From positions 1 to 64,000 of the forward strand of contig NZ_JNNO01000002.1 of assembly GCF_000735585.1 (NCBI RefSeq): 64,000 nt of DNA, given 5' to 3'. The notes under the pieces were generated by a model that ran no database searches, was not told the DNA's origin, and saw only the letters and a program-made list of their open reading frames with translations. Origin of the DNA: Devosia sp. LC5. Lineage in GTDB: Bacteria > Pseudomonadota > Alphaproteobacteria > Rhizobiales > Devosiaceae. The position numbers and the translations under genes were made by a program. Positions 46,619-55,188 of the stretch are shown piece by piece; positions within the stretch are counted from its first letter, which is position 1; every line of letters begins with the position of its first letter.

Positions 46619-47683
46619 TCAGGAAGCCAGCCGGGCGTTCCGCCGCATCAGGAGGATGAAGAAGACGCCGCCGGCAAGGCCGGTTATGACGCCAAGGGGA
46701 ATGTCCTGGGGCGGGATGATGATGCGCGCGGCAATGTCGGCAAGCACCAGGAAGATGGCGCCGACCAGTGCCGATAGCGGCAGCACACGGCGGTAATCGC
46801 CACCGACCACCATGCGCACCAGGTGGGGGGTCATCAGCCCGACAAAGGACACGATGCCGGAAAAGGCAACGGCGGCCCCGGTCAGCATTGCGCAGGCGAT
46901 AAAGACGGCCATGCGAAAGCGGGCTGCCGGAATGCCCAGAGTGGTCGCCGATTCATCGCCCAGCGTCATGGCGTTGAGGTTGCGGGCATTGGCCATGAGG
47001 TAGGCGCCGCATGCAGCCAGGGCCAGCAGGGGATAGGGAAGCTGCGCCCATTGGGCGAGGCCAAGCCCGCCCAGCATCCAGAATATGACGGTATGGGCAG
47101 CGCGCGGGTCACCGAGGAAAATGCCCAGGCTGCCGAGCGAGGTGACGACGAAGGACACGGCCACGCCGGTCAGCACGAGCCGGCTGGCATTGGTGGCGTT
47201 GGACAGGTTAGCCACGCCGACGACGACCGCGGTGGTTACCAGCGCGCCGCCAAAGGCAAAGATCGGCACGGTGACGAGGCCAAGAAACATGCCGGTATGC
47301 AGCAGCACGACGATGGCGCCGAGCGCCGCTCCGGAGGAGATGCCGAGCAGGTGCGGGTCGGCGAGCTGGTTGCGGGTCACCGATTGCAAGGCGGCGCCGA
47401 CCAGGGCGAGACTGGCGCCGATGATCGCGCCCAGAATGACGCGCGGCAGGCGAACTTCCCAAACGATGTTGTCGCGGCCGGGCGACCAGGTGACATCGAT
47501 GCCGCCCGGGGCAAGATGATTGACCACGACGCTCCAGACGATGTCGAGGGGAATGGCGATGGCGCCGACGCTGACGCCGGCCATCATCACGATGAACAGC
47601 AGGGCGACGAGGCCGGCCGTGAGCAGCGGCAAGTTATGCATAATGGCATGCCGTGGACCGGCGACGAGGTGTTTGTGGTTCAT
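46619..47683 (-). CDS. FecCD/BtuC-type ABC importer permease
   Basis: 354 residues from ATG at 47683. About nine to ten helices; VRLPRVILGAIIGASLALVG, NQLADPHLLGISSGAALGA and SGIVSFVGLMTPHLVRMVVG are FecCD/BtuC hallmarks. A single permease gene means a homodimeric channel, as in BtuC and many B12 or hydroxamate importers. It is third in the ATPase, binding protein, permease operon that lies downstream of a cobalamin riboswitch and next to a Zur-like site. Substrate: cobalamin or a cobalamin precursor is favoured by the riboswitch; a metal-chelate is the alternative. Confidence 0.9.
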   Translation of the reverse strand: MNHKHLVAGPRHAIMHNLPLLTAGLVALLFIVMMAGVSVGAIAIPLDIVWSVVVNHLAPGGIDVTWSPGRDNIVWEVRLPRVILGAIIGASLALVGAALQSVTRNQLADPHLLGISSGAALGAIVVLLHTGMFLGLVTVPIFAFGGALVTTAVVVGVANLSNATNASRLVLTGVAVSFVVTSLGSLGIFLGDPRAAHTVIFWMLGGLGLAQWAQLPYPLLALAACGAYLMANARNLNAMTLGDESATTLGIPAARFRMAVFIACAMLTGAAVAFSGIVSFVGLMTPHLVRMVVGGDYRRVLPLSALVGAIFLVLADIAARIIIPPQDIPLGVITGLAGGVFFILLMRRNARLAS

Positions 47684-47720
47684 GGTGGATGTGGGCCGGA
47701 CGGACCGAGCGGCCGATAAC

Positions 47721-48668
47721 TCATTGAGGATGGAAGGCAGCGGCGAGCCGCTTGATGGCGGCGATATTGCGCGGACCCGGCGTCGCCTCGACATATTCGA
47801 GCACGACGAAGCGGTCGTTCAGCACAGCCGGCATATCCTTGAAGGCGGCATTGTCCTTCATGAAGGCGATCTTCTGTTCGGCGGTGATATCGCCATAATT
47901 GACGATGACCACCACGTCCGGATTGCGCTCGATCACCGGCTCCCAGCCGATCTCGACCCAGCTCGAGGCCACGTCATCCATGATGTTGGTGCCACCGGCC
48001 GCCTCGATCAGCGCGGTGGGTATGGCGTAGCGGCCGGCGGTGAACGGCTTGTCCTCGCCCGAGTCATAGACGAATACCTTGGGCGGGGTTTCGCTGGCCG
48101 GCAGCGTCGCGCTGAAATCGGCCAATTCCTGTTTGTAGCCGGCGACCAGCGCCTTGGCCTTGTCCTCGACGCCGAAGATGGTGCCCAGGTTGAGCAGGTC
48201 GGCATACATGTCGTCCATCGAGGATTTGGGCCTGTCCATGATGTGGATGCAGCTCTCGGTGAGCTCGTAAACCGCGATGTCGAAAGCGCCCAGGGTTTCG
48301 GGGGTGACCTCGCCGCCCACCTTCATGCCGTAGTTCCAGCCGGCAAAGTAGAAGTCGGCATCGGCGCCGAGCAGCACTTCCTTGGTCGGGTAATCGGGCG
48401 AGAGTTCGGGCAATTGCGCAACATTGGCGCGCAGGGTCTCGTCCAGCGTCTTCCACTCGGAAACGCCGGTATAGCCGGCCATGTGGCCGGAAAGGCCCAG
48501 GGCCAGCATCATCTCGGTGAGGTTGACGTCATTGGAGACGGCTCGCGCGGGCGCAGCCTCGAAGGTCACCTCGCGATTGCAGCTTTTGACAGTCACGGGA
48601 TAGGCATTGGCGGCAGTCGTTATGACAGCAAGCACGCCGGTGGCGAACAGAGCGAGGGCGGGACGCAT
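47721..48668 (-). CDS. BtuF/FecB-type ABC importer substrate-binding protein
   Basis: 315 residues. Signal peptide MRPALALFATGVLAVITTAA with cleavage near ANA/Y. A class III binding protein: PVTVKSCNREVTFEAAPARAV, NLTEMMLALGLSGHMAGYTG and ERNPDVVVIVNYGDI. Two cysteines (Cys in KSCNR and TESCIHI) could form a disulphide. It lies between the ATPase and permease genes. Whether it binds cobalamin or another chelate cannot be read from sequence. Confidence 0.88.
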   Translation of the reverse strand: MRPALALFATGVLAVITTAANAYPVTVKSCNREVTFEAAPARAVSNDVNLTEMMLALGLSGHMAGYTGVSEWKTLDETLRANVAQLPELSPDYPTKEVLLGADADFYFAGWNYGMKVGGEVTPETLGAFDIAVYELTESCIHIMDRPKSSMDDMYADLLNLGTIFGVEDKAKALVAGYKQELADFSATLPASETPPKVFVYDSGEDKPFTAGRYAIPTALIEAAGGTNIMDDVASSWVEIGWEPVIERNPDVVVIVNYGDITAEQKIAFMKDNAAFKDMPAVLNDRFVVLEYVEATPGPRNIAAIKRLAAAFHPQ

Positions 48669-48685
48669 GTTTGAAACTCCTAAAC

Positions 48686-49483
48686 TTAGAGCGGCAGGTG
48701 AAATGAGAAGCGGGGACGTCCCGTTGCCGGGTGGGTGTCGATGGTGGTGGCGACGGAAAAGGTCTGTCGGACCGCTGCCGGGGTCAGCACGTCGAGCGGG
48801 CGGCCGATATCGACCTGCCGCCCGTTTTCCAGCACCAGAACCTGGTCGGCATGGGCCGATGCCAGGGCCAGATCATGCAGCGACACCACCACGGTCGTGG
48901 GCAGTTCTGCCAGAAGCGCCAGCACTTCAAGCTGGTGGCGAATATCAAGGTGGTTGGTCGGTTCATCCAGGATAAGCAGGTCGGGTTTTTGCACCAGGGC
49001 GCGGGCGATCAGCACACGCTGCTTTTCGCCCCCTGAAAGACTGGAGAAATTTCGGGGTGCAAGCGCGGTGAGATTGAGCAAGCCAAGCGCCGCCAGAACC
49101 GGCTCTTCATGCGGCACGGCAAGGCCTCCAAGGTGCGGCGTCAAGCCGAGCGCCACGATTTCAGCGACCGTCAGGCCGAAATCCGTCACTGGCTCTTGCA
49201 ATACCGTGGATATGCGGCGCGCCACCGCGCGAGGCTTGAGCGTCCAGAGGTCTTGGCCATCAAGCAATACCCGTCCGGCGGTCGGCCGGTGGTAACGATA
49301 GAGACAGCGCAGCAGGCTCGATTTTCCGGCGCCGTTCGGGCCAACCACGGCGAGCATCTCGCCCGGTTGCACGGCAAACTGCAGTCCCTCGATGATGGCG
49401 TGCTGCGGACTTGGTCCCCAGCGCAACTGATCGAGGGAAAGGCTGGCGGGCCGCGAGCCCACCCAATGTTGCATCGCAATCAT
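48686..49483 (-). CDS. BtuD/FecE-type ABC importer ATPase
   Basis: 265 residues. Walker A GPNGAGKSS, Q-loop TVLQEPVTDFGLTVAEIV, signature LSGGEKQR, Walker B LLILDEPTNHLD and switch His in VVSLHDLALAS. It is the first gene of the minus-strand importer. An 18-bp Zur-like palindrome lies about 50 bp before its start and a cobalamin riboswitch about 300 bp before. A second in-frame ATG at 49474 is an equally good start. Confidence 0.92.
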   Translation of the reverse strand: MIAMQHWVGSRPASLSLDQLRWGPSPQHAIIEGLQFAVQPGEMLAVVGPNGAGKSSLLRCLYRYHRPTAGRVLLDGQDLWTLKPRAVARRISTVLQEPVTDFGLTVAEIVALGLTPHLGGLAVPHEEPVLAALGLLNLTALAPRNFSSLSGGEKQRVLIARALVQKPDLLILDEPTNHLDIRHQLEVLALLAELPTTVVVSLHDLALASAHADQVLVLENGRQVDIGRPLDVLTPAAVRQTFSVATTIDTHPATGRPRFSFHLPL

Positions 49484-49532
49484 GCCAGGCTCCGCAGATG
49501 ATGAGGCGCAAGCCGGGGAGATCGGGACAAGC

Positions 49533-49550
49533 GTGATGTTATTACATTAC
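49533..49550. promoter_or_regulatory. Zur-like operator before the BtuFCD-type operon
   Basis: GTGATGT-TATT-ACATTAC, an AT-rich palindrome with one arm mismatch. Its reverse complement matches the site at 50169-50186 in 17 of 18 bases. Alphaproteobacterial Zur sites are AT-rich palindromes with a GTTATAAC-like core. It lies 50-67 bp upstream of the ATPase gene. The shared site with the ZinT-fusion gene points to zinc-dependent control. Confidence 0.6.
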
Positions 49551-49624
49551 GTACAACAGCTTCGCAATATGGCATTCTTGCTGGGTGGCAATGCGAAGAG
49601 GGCTGGTGGATTTGTGTGCGGCGA

Positions 49625-49738
49625 TTATCGCTGCCGCATGAGCCTGGCTGTCCCACTGGAAACCTCCGCAAGATACGGGGGCAAACCAGGCGAACCCATC
49701 AGGCATAGACCGGCAATAGAATCGTCATGCGCCATCAT
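49625..49738 (-). CDS. Possible short ORF between riboswitch and importer
   Basis: 37 codons starting ATGATG at 49738 with GGAG about 5 bp upstream, beginning MMAHDDSIAGLCLMGS. It lies 40 bp after the cobalamin riboswitch, where a regulated gene would be expected, but matches no family I know. It may be a chance frame, a decayed gene or a leader peptide. The surrounding 49484-49779 has no other coding signal. Confidence 0.2.
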   Translation of the reverse strand: MMAHDDSIAGLCLMGSPGLPPYLAEVSSGTARLMRQR

Positions 49739-49779
49739 CGTTCTCCGCGGCACACCCCGGCCGGGTTGAAGACATGTCG

Positions 49780-49972
49780 ATGGCAGGTCTCCTGGCTCAC
49801 GGGTCTATGCGCTGTCTGGGCCTTCCCGATCCGACAAGGATCAGTGGCAATTTCCAGCAGAACTCACCGCTTACAGTTGCGGGGGCAGCCACGGTTTTGC
49901 GCCCTGATGGGTACGTCGCACCGTGTTCCCTTTTAATCCCCGTTGGCCGGCAGGCCGCGAAGGAACCTTCAA
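49780..49972 (-). ncRNA. Cobalamin (adenosylcobalamin-type) riboswitch
   Basis: Reading the minus strand: GGTTCC near the 5' end, AAAAGGGAACACGGTGC, the core CCCGCAACTGTAAGCGG (around 49871-49887), the B12 box GCCACTG (49848-49842), GGGAAGGCC, and the closing GAGCCAGGAGACCTGCC (ending at 49782). This order and these sequences are diagnostic. B12 binding normally switches off the downstream genes, here the ATPase, binding protein and permease operon, although about 300 bp and a second regulatory site lie between. Confidence 0.95.
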
Positions 49973-50168
49973 CGGCGCCAACAAGCCATCATGGGCGCGG
50001 CAAGTCAAGGGGTGTGCATCGGGCCGCGCTGAGCGCGCCCAACTGCTTGCAGGAAAGTGAGCGCATCCCCGTCGGCCCGGGCTCTGAAGCCGTTCAAGCA
50101 TCGTATAGGCGCTGAGCGGAATTTGGGCGCCGACATGCATCCCGAAACAGTCTTGCGGAGAGAATTTT

Positions 50169-50186
50169 GTAATGTAATAACGTCAC
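50169..50186. promoter_or_regulatory. Zur-like operator before the zinc-chaperone fusion gene
   Basis: GTAATGTAATAACGTCAC, a near-copy (17 of 18) of the reverse complement of 49533-49550. It lies 378 bp upstream of the plus-strand AztD-ZinT-like gene, within the promoter region shared with the minus-strand riboswitch transcript. ZinT and AztD genes are classic Zur targets, which supports the identity of both sites. Confidence 0.6.
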
Positions 50187-50563
50187 ATGATTTGACACTC
50201 GAGCATTTGCTTCAAGGGTTTTTGCATGGCCGGTCCCTGTCTGACATTCTTCGACCTGACGCTCCGTCCTATCGATTGTTCTGTTATATCATTGTGTGCC
50301 ACCGCGGCCAGCCTTGCCCAGGAAAAGCTGGCAGCCGTCGCTGCATTACCCGTCACAGACGAGCTGACGCGCCAAGTGTCGCCGCAGGGTGTTTCGAGGG
50401 AGCCGGAGGCTTCGGCCGCGGCCGCCCTCCCGGGACCCGGCGGTCCCGCGCCGGCCTGCATCGATCTGATCCGGACAAATGCCAGCACCATCACCGCGGC
50501 CATCGCCGCCGGGTGAACAGGTGCGGAGCGATCCGCCCCTTCATCAAAACCAAGGAGAAACCA
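50187..50563 (+). other. 377-bp leader region of the zinc-chaperone gene, no gene recognised
   Basis: Between the Zur-like site and the ATG at 50564. A further AT-rich motif, TTCTGTTATATCATTG at about 50278-50293, could be another regulator site. An open frame at 50226-50516 has no family resemblance or ribosome site. The leader is unusually long for a direct Zur target, so the promoter may lie nearer the ATG. Confidence 0.4.
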
Positions 50564-52345
50564 ATGAGAAGACTGAGTTCGGGTATTTCTGCGCTTGCCC
50601 TGCTGGTGGGCCTCGGCAGCACCGCAATGGCTGAAGACGTGACTGCGTGGCGCCTGTTCGTATCGGATCACGCCAAGCCCGTCGTTCATGTCATCGACGC
50701 CGTCGATGGCGATACGCTGGCCAGGTTCGACATCAAGGGCCCGGCTTCGCTCTATCGCAGCGATAGCGGCGAAGCGGTTTATGCCGTTCAGGGTGACGCC
50801 GATGTGGTCACCACAATCAGGACCGGCATTGCCTTCCAGGATCATGGCGATCACGCGGACATCGATATCGAAGACGCAGCGCTGGCCGGTGCCGAGATCG
50901 CGGGCGACTACCCCGTCCACTTCGTCGGGCACGATGGCCATTGGGCGGCGTTCTTCGACAAGGAGGGCCTTGCTCGCGTGTTCGAGGAGCATGAGGCTCT
51001 CGAAGGCCACGCCAGCTTCCGCGAGGTCAATTCGGGCGCCCCGCATCACGGCGTGGTGGTCCCCTACGGCAATTTCGACCTCGTATCCGAGCCACACCCG
51101 CAGGACCCGTCCAATCTGCCGATCGGCATCAAGACATTCGATCGTGACGGCAATAGTGTCGGTGACCTCGCCGAATGTCCGGACCTGCATGGCGAAGCCA
51201 CCTCGGGCAACCAGCTCGCTTTCGCCTGTGCCACCGGCCTGCTGGTGGTTACTCCCGGCCCGGGCGGCGCTCCGAGCATCGAGCACATTGCCTATTCACC
51301 CGCCTTGCCCGAGGGCAAGAGCACGACGCTGACCGGCGGTCGCGGCCTGCAATACTTCCTGGGCAATTATGGCCCTAGCGCCGTGGTGCTGATCGATCCG
51401 AGCGAAGAGGAGGCCTTCCGCCTGGTCGAACTGCCGACCCGTCGCGTCACCTTTGCCGTCGATCCCATCCGTGCGCGTTTCGCCTACATCTTTACCGAGG
51501 ACGGCCAGCTCCACCAGCTCGACGTTATCGCGGGGGAAGTGAGCAAGTCGCTGGCGCTGACGGACCCCTATTCCATGGACGGCCACTGGAGCGATCCGCG
51601 TCCGCGTGTGGCCGTTGCCGGTGATCATATCGTGGTCACCGATCCCCTTGCCGGCAAGCTGCTGCTGGTCGATGCCGCGAGCTTTAAGAAGGATGGTGAA
51701 ATCGCCGTCGAGGGCACGCCCTTCAATATCGTGGCAGTCGGGGGCACCGGCACCGCGCATGAAGGTCATGAGCATGGCGATGAAGCTCACGATCATGGTC
51801 ACGACCACGACAGCCAGATCTATAAGGGCTATTTCGAGGACGCCCAGATCGCGGCGCGCGCGCTGTCGGATTGGGAAGGCGACTGGCAGTCGGTTTACCC
51901 CTATCTCCAGGACGGCACGCTTGATCCGGTCATGGAGCACAAGGCGGAAAGCGGCGAGCAGACTGCCGAGGAATACCGCGCCTATTATGAGATCGGCTAC
52001 AGGACCAATGTCGAGCGCATCACCATCGAAGGCGATACCGTCACCTTCTACGAGGACGGCAAGCCGCTGGCAGCCCGGTATGCCAGCGACGGCTACGAAG
52101 TGCTGACCTATGCCAAGGGCAATCGCGGCGTCCGCTTCATCTTCAAGAAGAGCGCGGGCGAGGACGCTGCGCCGCAATTCATCCAATTCAGCGATCACGC
52201 CATCGCACCCCAGGATGCGGGGCACTACCACCTCTATTGGGGCGATGACCGGGCGGCCCTGCTCGAGGAGGTCACCCACTGGCCGACCTATTATCCATCG
52301 TCCCTGGGCGCCGGCGAGATCGTCGATGAGATGATCGCGCACTAA
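50564..52345 (+). CDS. Periplasmic zinc chaperone fusion: AztD-like beta-propeller plus ZinT domain
   Basis: 593 residues from ATG at 50564 (AAGGAG upstream). Signal peptide ISALALLVGLGSTAMA. Residues ~23-395 resemble the AztD periplasmic zinc metallochaperone (WRLFVSDHAKPVVHVIDA; GAPHHGVVVPYGNFD; LPTRRVTFAVDPIRARF). A His/Asp-rich linker (HEGHEHGDEAHDHGHDHD) follows. The last ~180 residues are a full ZinT domain (ALSDWEGDWQSVYPYL; DPVMEHKAE; FSDHAIAPQDAGHYHLYWGD), including the three metal-binding histidines. Each part normally exists as a separate protein that hands zinc to an ABC importer; here they are joined. No zinc-type (ZnuABC/AztABC) importer lies adjacent. Confidence 0.93.
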   Translation: MRRLSSGISALALLVGLGSTAMAEDVTAWRLFVSDHAKPVVHVIDAVDGDTLARFDIKGPASLYRSDSGEAVYAVQGDADVVTTIRTGIAFQDHGDHADIDIEDAALAGAEIAGDYPVHFVGHDGHWAAFFDKEGLARVFEEHEALEGHASFREVNSGAPHHGVVVPYGNFDLVSEPHPQDPSNLPIGIKTFDRDGNSVGDLAECPDLHGEATSGNQLAFACATGLLVVTPGPGGAPSIEHIAYSPALPEGKSTTLTGGRGLQYFLGNYGPSAVVLIDPSEEEAFRLVELPTRRVTFAVDPIRARFAYIFTEDGQLHQLDVIAGEVSKSLALTDPYSMDGHWSDPRPRVAVAGDHIVVTDPLAGKLLLVDAASFKKDGEIAVEGTPFNIVAVGGTGTAHEGHEHGDEAHDHGHDHDSQIYKGYFEDAQIAARALSDWEGDWQSVYPYLQDGTLDPVMEHKAESGEQTAEEYRAYYEIGYRTNVERITIEGDTVTFYEDGKPLAARYASDGYEVLTYAKGNRGVRFIFKKSAGEDAAPQFIQFSDHAIAPQDAGHYHLYWGDDRAALLEEVTHWPTYYPSSLGAGEIVDEMIAH

Positions 52346-52777
52346 GCGCTGCTGGTGACGCAAACCTGCCGTGTCCGGCCCAGGGCCGGGCGCGGCGCAA
52401 TCAATCCTCAACCGCTCCGGCCGCCCCGCGGCGACCGTCGAGCCGGGTCTGTCCTGGCCCAAAGCAATTGGGAAATTCCGAACCGTCCCCCGCCCTTGGC
52501 GGACTTTCGGCGGCGCATATGCCGTTCCACCCTTGCACGGTCCGAAACAGTAAGGCAGTAATGTCCTCATTCGAACGGACCCGCTGGCGCGGGTGGCTTC
52601 TCCGGGCGCCTATCCCTCGGCAAACCAGACACTGTCAGTTTAGAGCCTTCTTGGCACAAACTCCTACTGTCCTCGAATGTCCAACACATTCATCTGGCCA
52701 CTTGCCGCCCGATCTGGCGACAATTTCGCAATGGCCGGTCGCAGTCCCAAATCCTGAAAGTCCCGAAAGCGCAACCG
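52346..52777. other. 432-bp intergenic region, no gene recognised
   Basis: Begins with a GC-rich hairpin (CCGGCCCAGGGCCGG near 52376) that may end the zinc-chaperone transcript but lacks a T-run. The rest must include the sulP promoter. Several short frames lack homology and ribosome sites. TTTAGAGCCTTCTTGGCACAAACTCC around 52640 shows no clear promoter pair. Confidence 0.5.
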
Positions 52778-54265
52778 ATGCCTGAATACCTGTCCCGAAT
52801 GCGATCCGAATGGTTCGGCAATGTCCGCGCCGACATTCTTGCCGGCCTGGTCGTGGCCCTGGCCCTGATCCCCGAGGCCATCGCCTTCTCCATCATTGCC
52901 GGTGTCGATCCCAAGATCGGGCTTTATGCTTCATTCTCGATTGCCGTGCTGATCGCCTTTGTCGGTGGCCGTCCGGGCATGATTTCGGCAGCGACGGCGG
53001 CAACGGCCGTGCTGATGGTGACATTGGTTCGCGACCACGGATTGCAATACCTGCTGGCGGCCACCGTGCTGGCGGGGCTGCTGCAGATCGGCGCGGGCTT
53101 TCTCAAACTCGGCTATGTCATGCGCTTTGTATCGAAGTCGGTGCTGACCGGCTTCGTCAACGCGCTGGCCATTCTTATCTTCATGGCACAATTGCCCGAG
53201 CTGACCAACGTGACGTGGCTGACCTATGTCATGGTCGCAGGCGGGCTGGCGATTATCTACCTTTTCCCCCGCATTACCAAAGTCATCCCCTCGCCGCTGG
53301 TCTGCATCGTCGTGCTGACGGCGCTCTCGATCGGGTTGGGCCTGGACGTGCGCACGGTTGGCGATATGGGGGAACTGCCCTCGACACTGCCCGTGTTCCT
53401 CATTCCCCAGATTCCGCTGACCCTGGAAACGCTGATGATCATCCTGCCCTATTCGGTGGCGGTGGCCGTCGTCGGCCTGCTGGAATCGCTGATGACGGCA
53501 ACGATTGTGGACGAGCTGACCGACACCAAGAGCGACAAGAACCAGGAATGTATCGGCCAGGGCATCGCCAATACCGCGACCGGTTTCATCGGCGGCATGG
53601 CGGGTTGCGCCATGATCGGGCAGTCGATCATCAATGTGAAATCGGGCGGACGCGGCCGGCTATCCACGTTCGTTGCCGGGTCGCTGCTGCTGTTCCTGAT
53701 CCTGGTGCTGGGTGATCTGGTCAGCGCCATTCCGATGCCGGCCCTGGTGGCCATCATGATCATGGTGTCGATCGGCACGTTTTCCTGGGTCTCGCTCAAG
53801 AACCTGGTCACCCATCCGCGCAGTTCCTCCATTGTCATGGTCGCGACCGTCGTGACGGTGGTCTATACGCATAACCTGGCCATTGGCGTGCTGATCGGCG
53901 TTTTGCTGTCGGGCATCTTCTTCGCCTGGAAGATTTCCCAGATTTTCCGCGTCACCTCGGCCCTGTCGGAGGATGGACGGCAGCGCACCTACACGGTTGA
54001 GGGGCAGATTTTCTTCGCCTCATCGGAGGATTTCAGCAATGCCTTCGACTTCAAGGAAGCGCTGGAAGTTGTGAGCATCGACGTGTCCAATGCGCATATC
54101 TGGGATATTTCCAGTGTGAGCGCCCTGGATATGGTTATCCTCAAGTTCCGCCGCGAAGGTGCCGAGGTCAAGCTGATCGGTATGAACGAAGCCAGCGAGA
54201 CAATCGTCGACAAGCTGGCCATTCACGACAAACCAGGGGCGCTCGAACGCCTGATGGGTCACTAG
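52778..54265 (+). CDS. SulP-family anion transporter with STAS domain
   Basis: 495 residues. The transmembrane domain (about 1-390, 10-12 helices) opens [20 protein letters not shown] and includes [20 protein letters not shown] and [20 protein letters not shown], SulP signatures. A cytoplasmic STAS domain (about 400-490) reads [20 protein letters not shown] and [19 protein letters not shown]. SulP proteins carry sulphate or bicarbonate; this sequence type is close to proteins called BicA-like, but the ion is undetermined. It is 12 bp before a universal stress protein gene. Confidence 0.92.
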   Translation: MPEYLSRMRSEWFGNVRADILAGLVVALALIPEAIAFSIIAGVDPKIGLYASFSIAVLIAFVGGRPGMISAATAATAVLMVTLVRDHGLQYLLAATVLAGLLQIGAGFLKLGYVMRFVSKSVLTGFVNALAILIFMAQLPELTNVTWLTYVMVAGGLAIIYLFPRITKVIPSPLVCIVVLTALSIGLGLDVRTVGDMGELPSTLPVFLIPQIPLTLETLMIILPYSVAVAVVGLLESLMTATIVDELTDTKSDKNQECIGQGIANTATGFIGGMAGCAMIGQSIINVKSGGRGRLSTFVAGSLLLFLILVLGDLVSAIPMPALVAIMIMVSIGTFSWVSLKNLVTHPRSSSIVMVATVVTVVYTHNLAIGVLIGVLLSGIFFAWKISQIFRVTSALSEDGRQRTYTVEGQIFFASSEDFSNAFDFKEALEVVSIDVSNAHIWDISSVSALDMVILKFRREGAEVKLIGMNEASETIVDKLAIHDKPGALERLMGH

Positions 54266-54277
54266 GGAGGAATGGCT

Positions 54278-55129
54278 ATGTCCAGGATCATCGCATTGGT
54301 CGATGGCTCGATCTATTCGGAAAGCGTGCTCGATCACGCCGCCTGGGTGGCAAAAGCCATCGATGCTCAGGTGGACGTCGTCCACGTCATTGGCCGGCGG
54401 AATGTGGGGAGCGCACCGGCGGACTGGAGCGGGAGCCTTGAGATGGGTGCGCAGCAGACGCTGCTTGCCGACCTGGCCGAACACGACATTCAACGGGCAA
54501 AGCTGGCGCAGCAACGGGGCCGATTGATCGTTGACGGGGGCGTCAAGCGCCTTTCGGATGCAGGCATCAAGGCGAGCGGCAAGCTGCGCAATGGCGATAT
54601 TGTCGAAGCCGTCCAGGAACTGGAGGGGGATGCAGACCTCGTCGTGGTGGGCAAGCGTGGCGAGGCTGCCGATTTTGCCAAGCTGCATCTGGGCTCGAAT
54701 CTCGAGCGGGTTGTCCGGGTCAGCAAGAAGCCGGTCATGGTGGCATCGCGGGCGTTCAAGCCGGTCAAACGGTTCATGGTGGCCTTCGATGGCGGAGCCA
54801 GCGTGATGAAGGCGGTGTCCCACATTGCCACCGGCAAGCTCTTTGCGGGGCTGGCTGGAGATCTGGTCATGGTCGGCCGGGAGACACCCGAGGCTCGCGG
54901 CAAGCTGGAGGCAGCGGCAAACCTGCTGGCCAATGCGTCGCTCGAAATCCAGACCCATCTTGAGGAGGGTGAGCCCGATGAGGTCATTGCCCGCCACGCC
55001 GAAGCCGATCATATCGATCTGCTGGTCATGGGCGCCTATGGCCATTCAAGGGTGCGCAACCTGATCATCGGCAGCACGACCAGCGAGATGATCCGCTCGG
55101 TCAAGATACCGGTCATGCTGTTCCGGTAG
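54278..55129 (+). CDS. Universal stress protein with two tandem Usp domains
   Basis: 283 residues from ATG at 54278; GGAGG at 54266-54270 lies 7 bp upstream, whereas the earlier ATG at 54272 is only 1 bp away. Two UspA folds: residues ~1-145 (RIIALVDGSIYSESVLDHAA; DLVVVGKRGE) and ~150-283 (RFMVAFDGGASVMKAVSH; DLLVMGAYGHSRVRNLIIGS). The G-2x-G-9x-G(S/T) nucleotide motif is clear in the second domain. It is probably co-transcribed with sulP and may regulate the transporter, as seen for other transporter-Usp pairs. Confidence 0.9.
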   Translation: MSRIIALVDGSIYSESVLDHAAWVAKAIDAQVDVVHVIGRRNVGSAPADWSGSLEMGAQQTLLADLAEHDIQRAKLAQQRGRLIVDGGVKRLSDAGIKASGKLRNGDIVEAVQELEGDADLVVVGKRGEAADFAKLHLGSNLERVVRVSKKPVMVASRAFKPVKRFMVAFDGGASVMKAVSHIATGKLFAGLAGDLVMVGRETPEARGKLEAAANLLANASLEIQTHLEEGEPDEVIARHAEADHIDLLVMGAYGHSRVRNLIIGSTTSEMIRSVKIPVMLFR

Positions 55130-55188
55130 CGCCGGATTCCGCTCACCGAATTTTTGGTTGCCAGTGGCGAGAAATTGGCCGACGTTTC

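Noticed and set aside
46619..49483. Calling the second ABC operon a ZnuABC/AztABC zinc importer
   Set aside because: Permease and ATPase are of the FecCD/BtuC and BtuD/FecE type, not the ABC-3 family used by ZnuB/AztB, and a cobalamin riboswitch lies upstream. Zinc-chelate import is kept only as an alternative.
49871..50140. Minus-strand 89-codon frame
   Set aside because: Lies over the 5' half of the cobalamin riboswitch; the RNA structure explains the conservation and no protein family fits.
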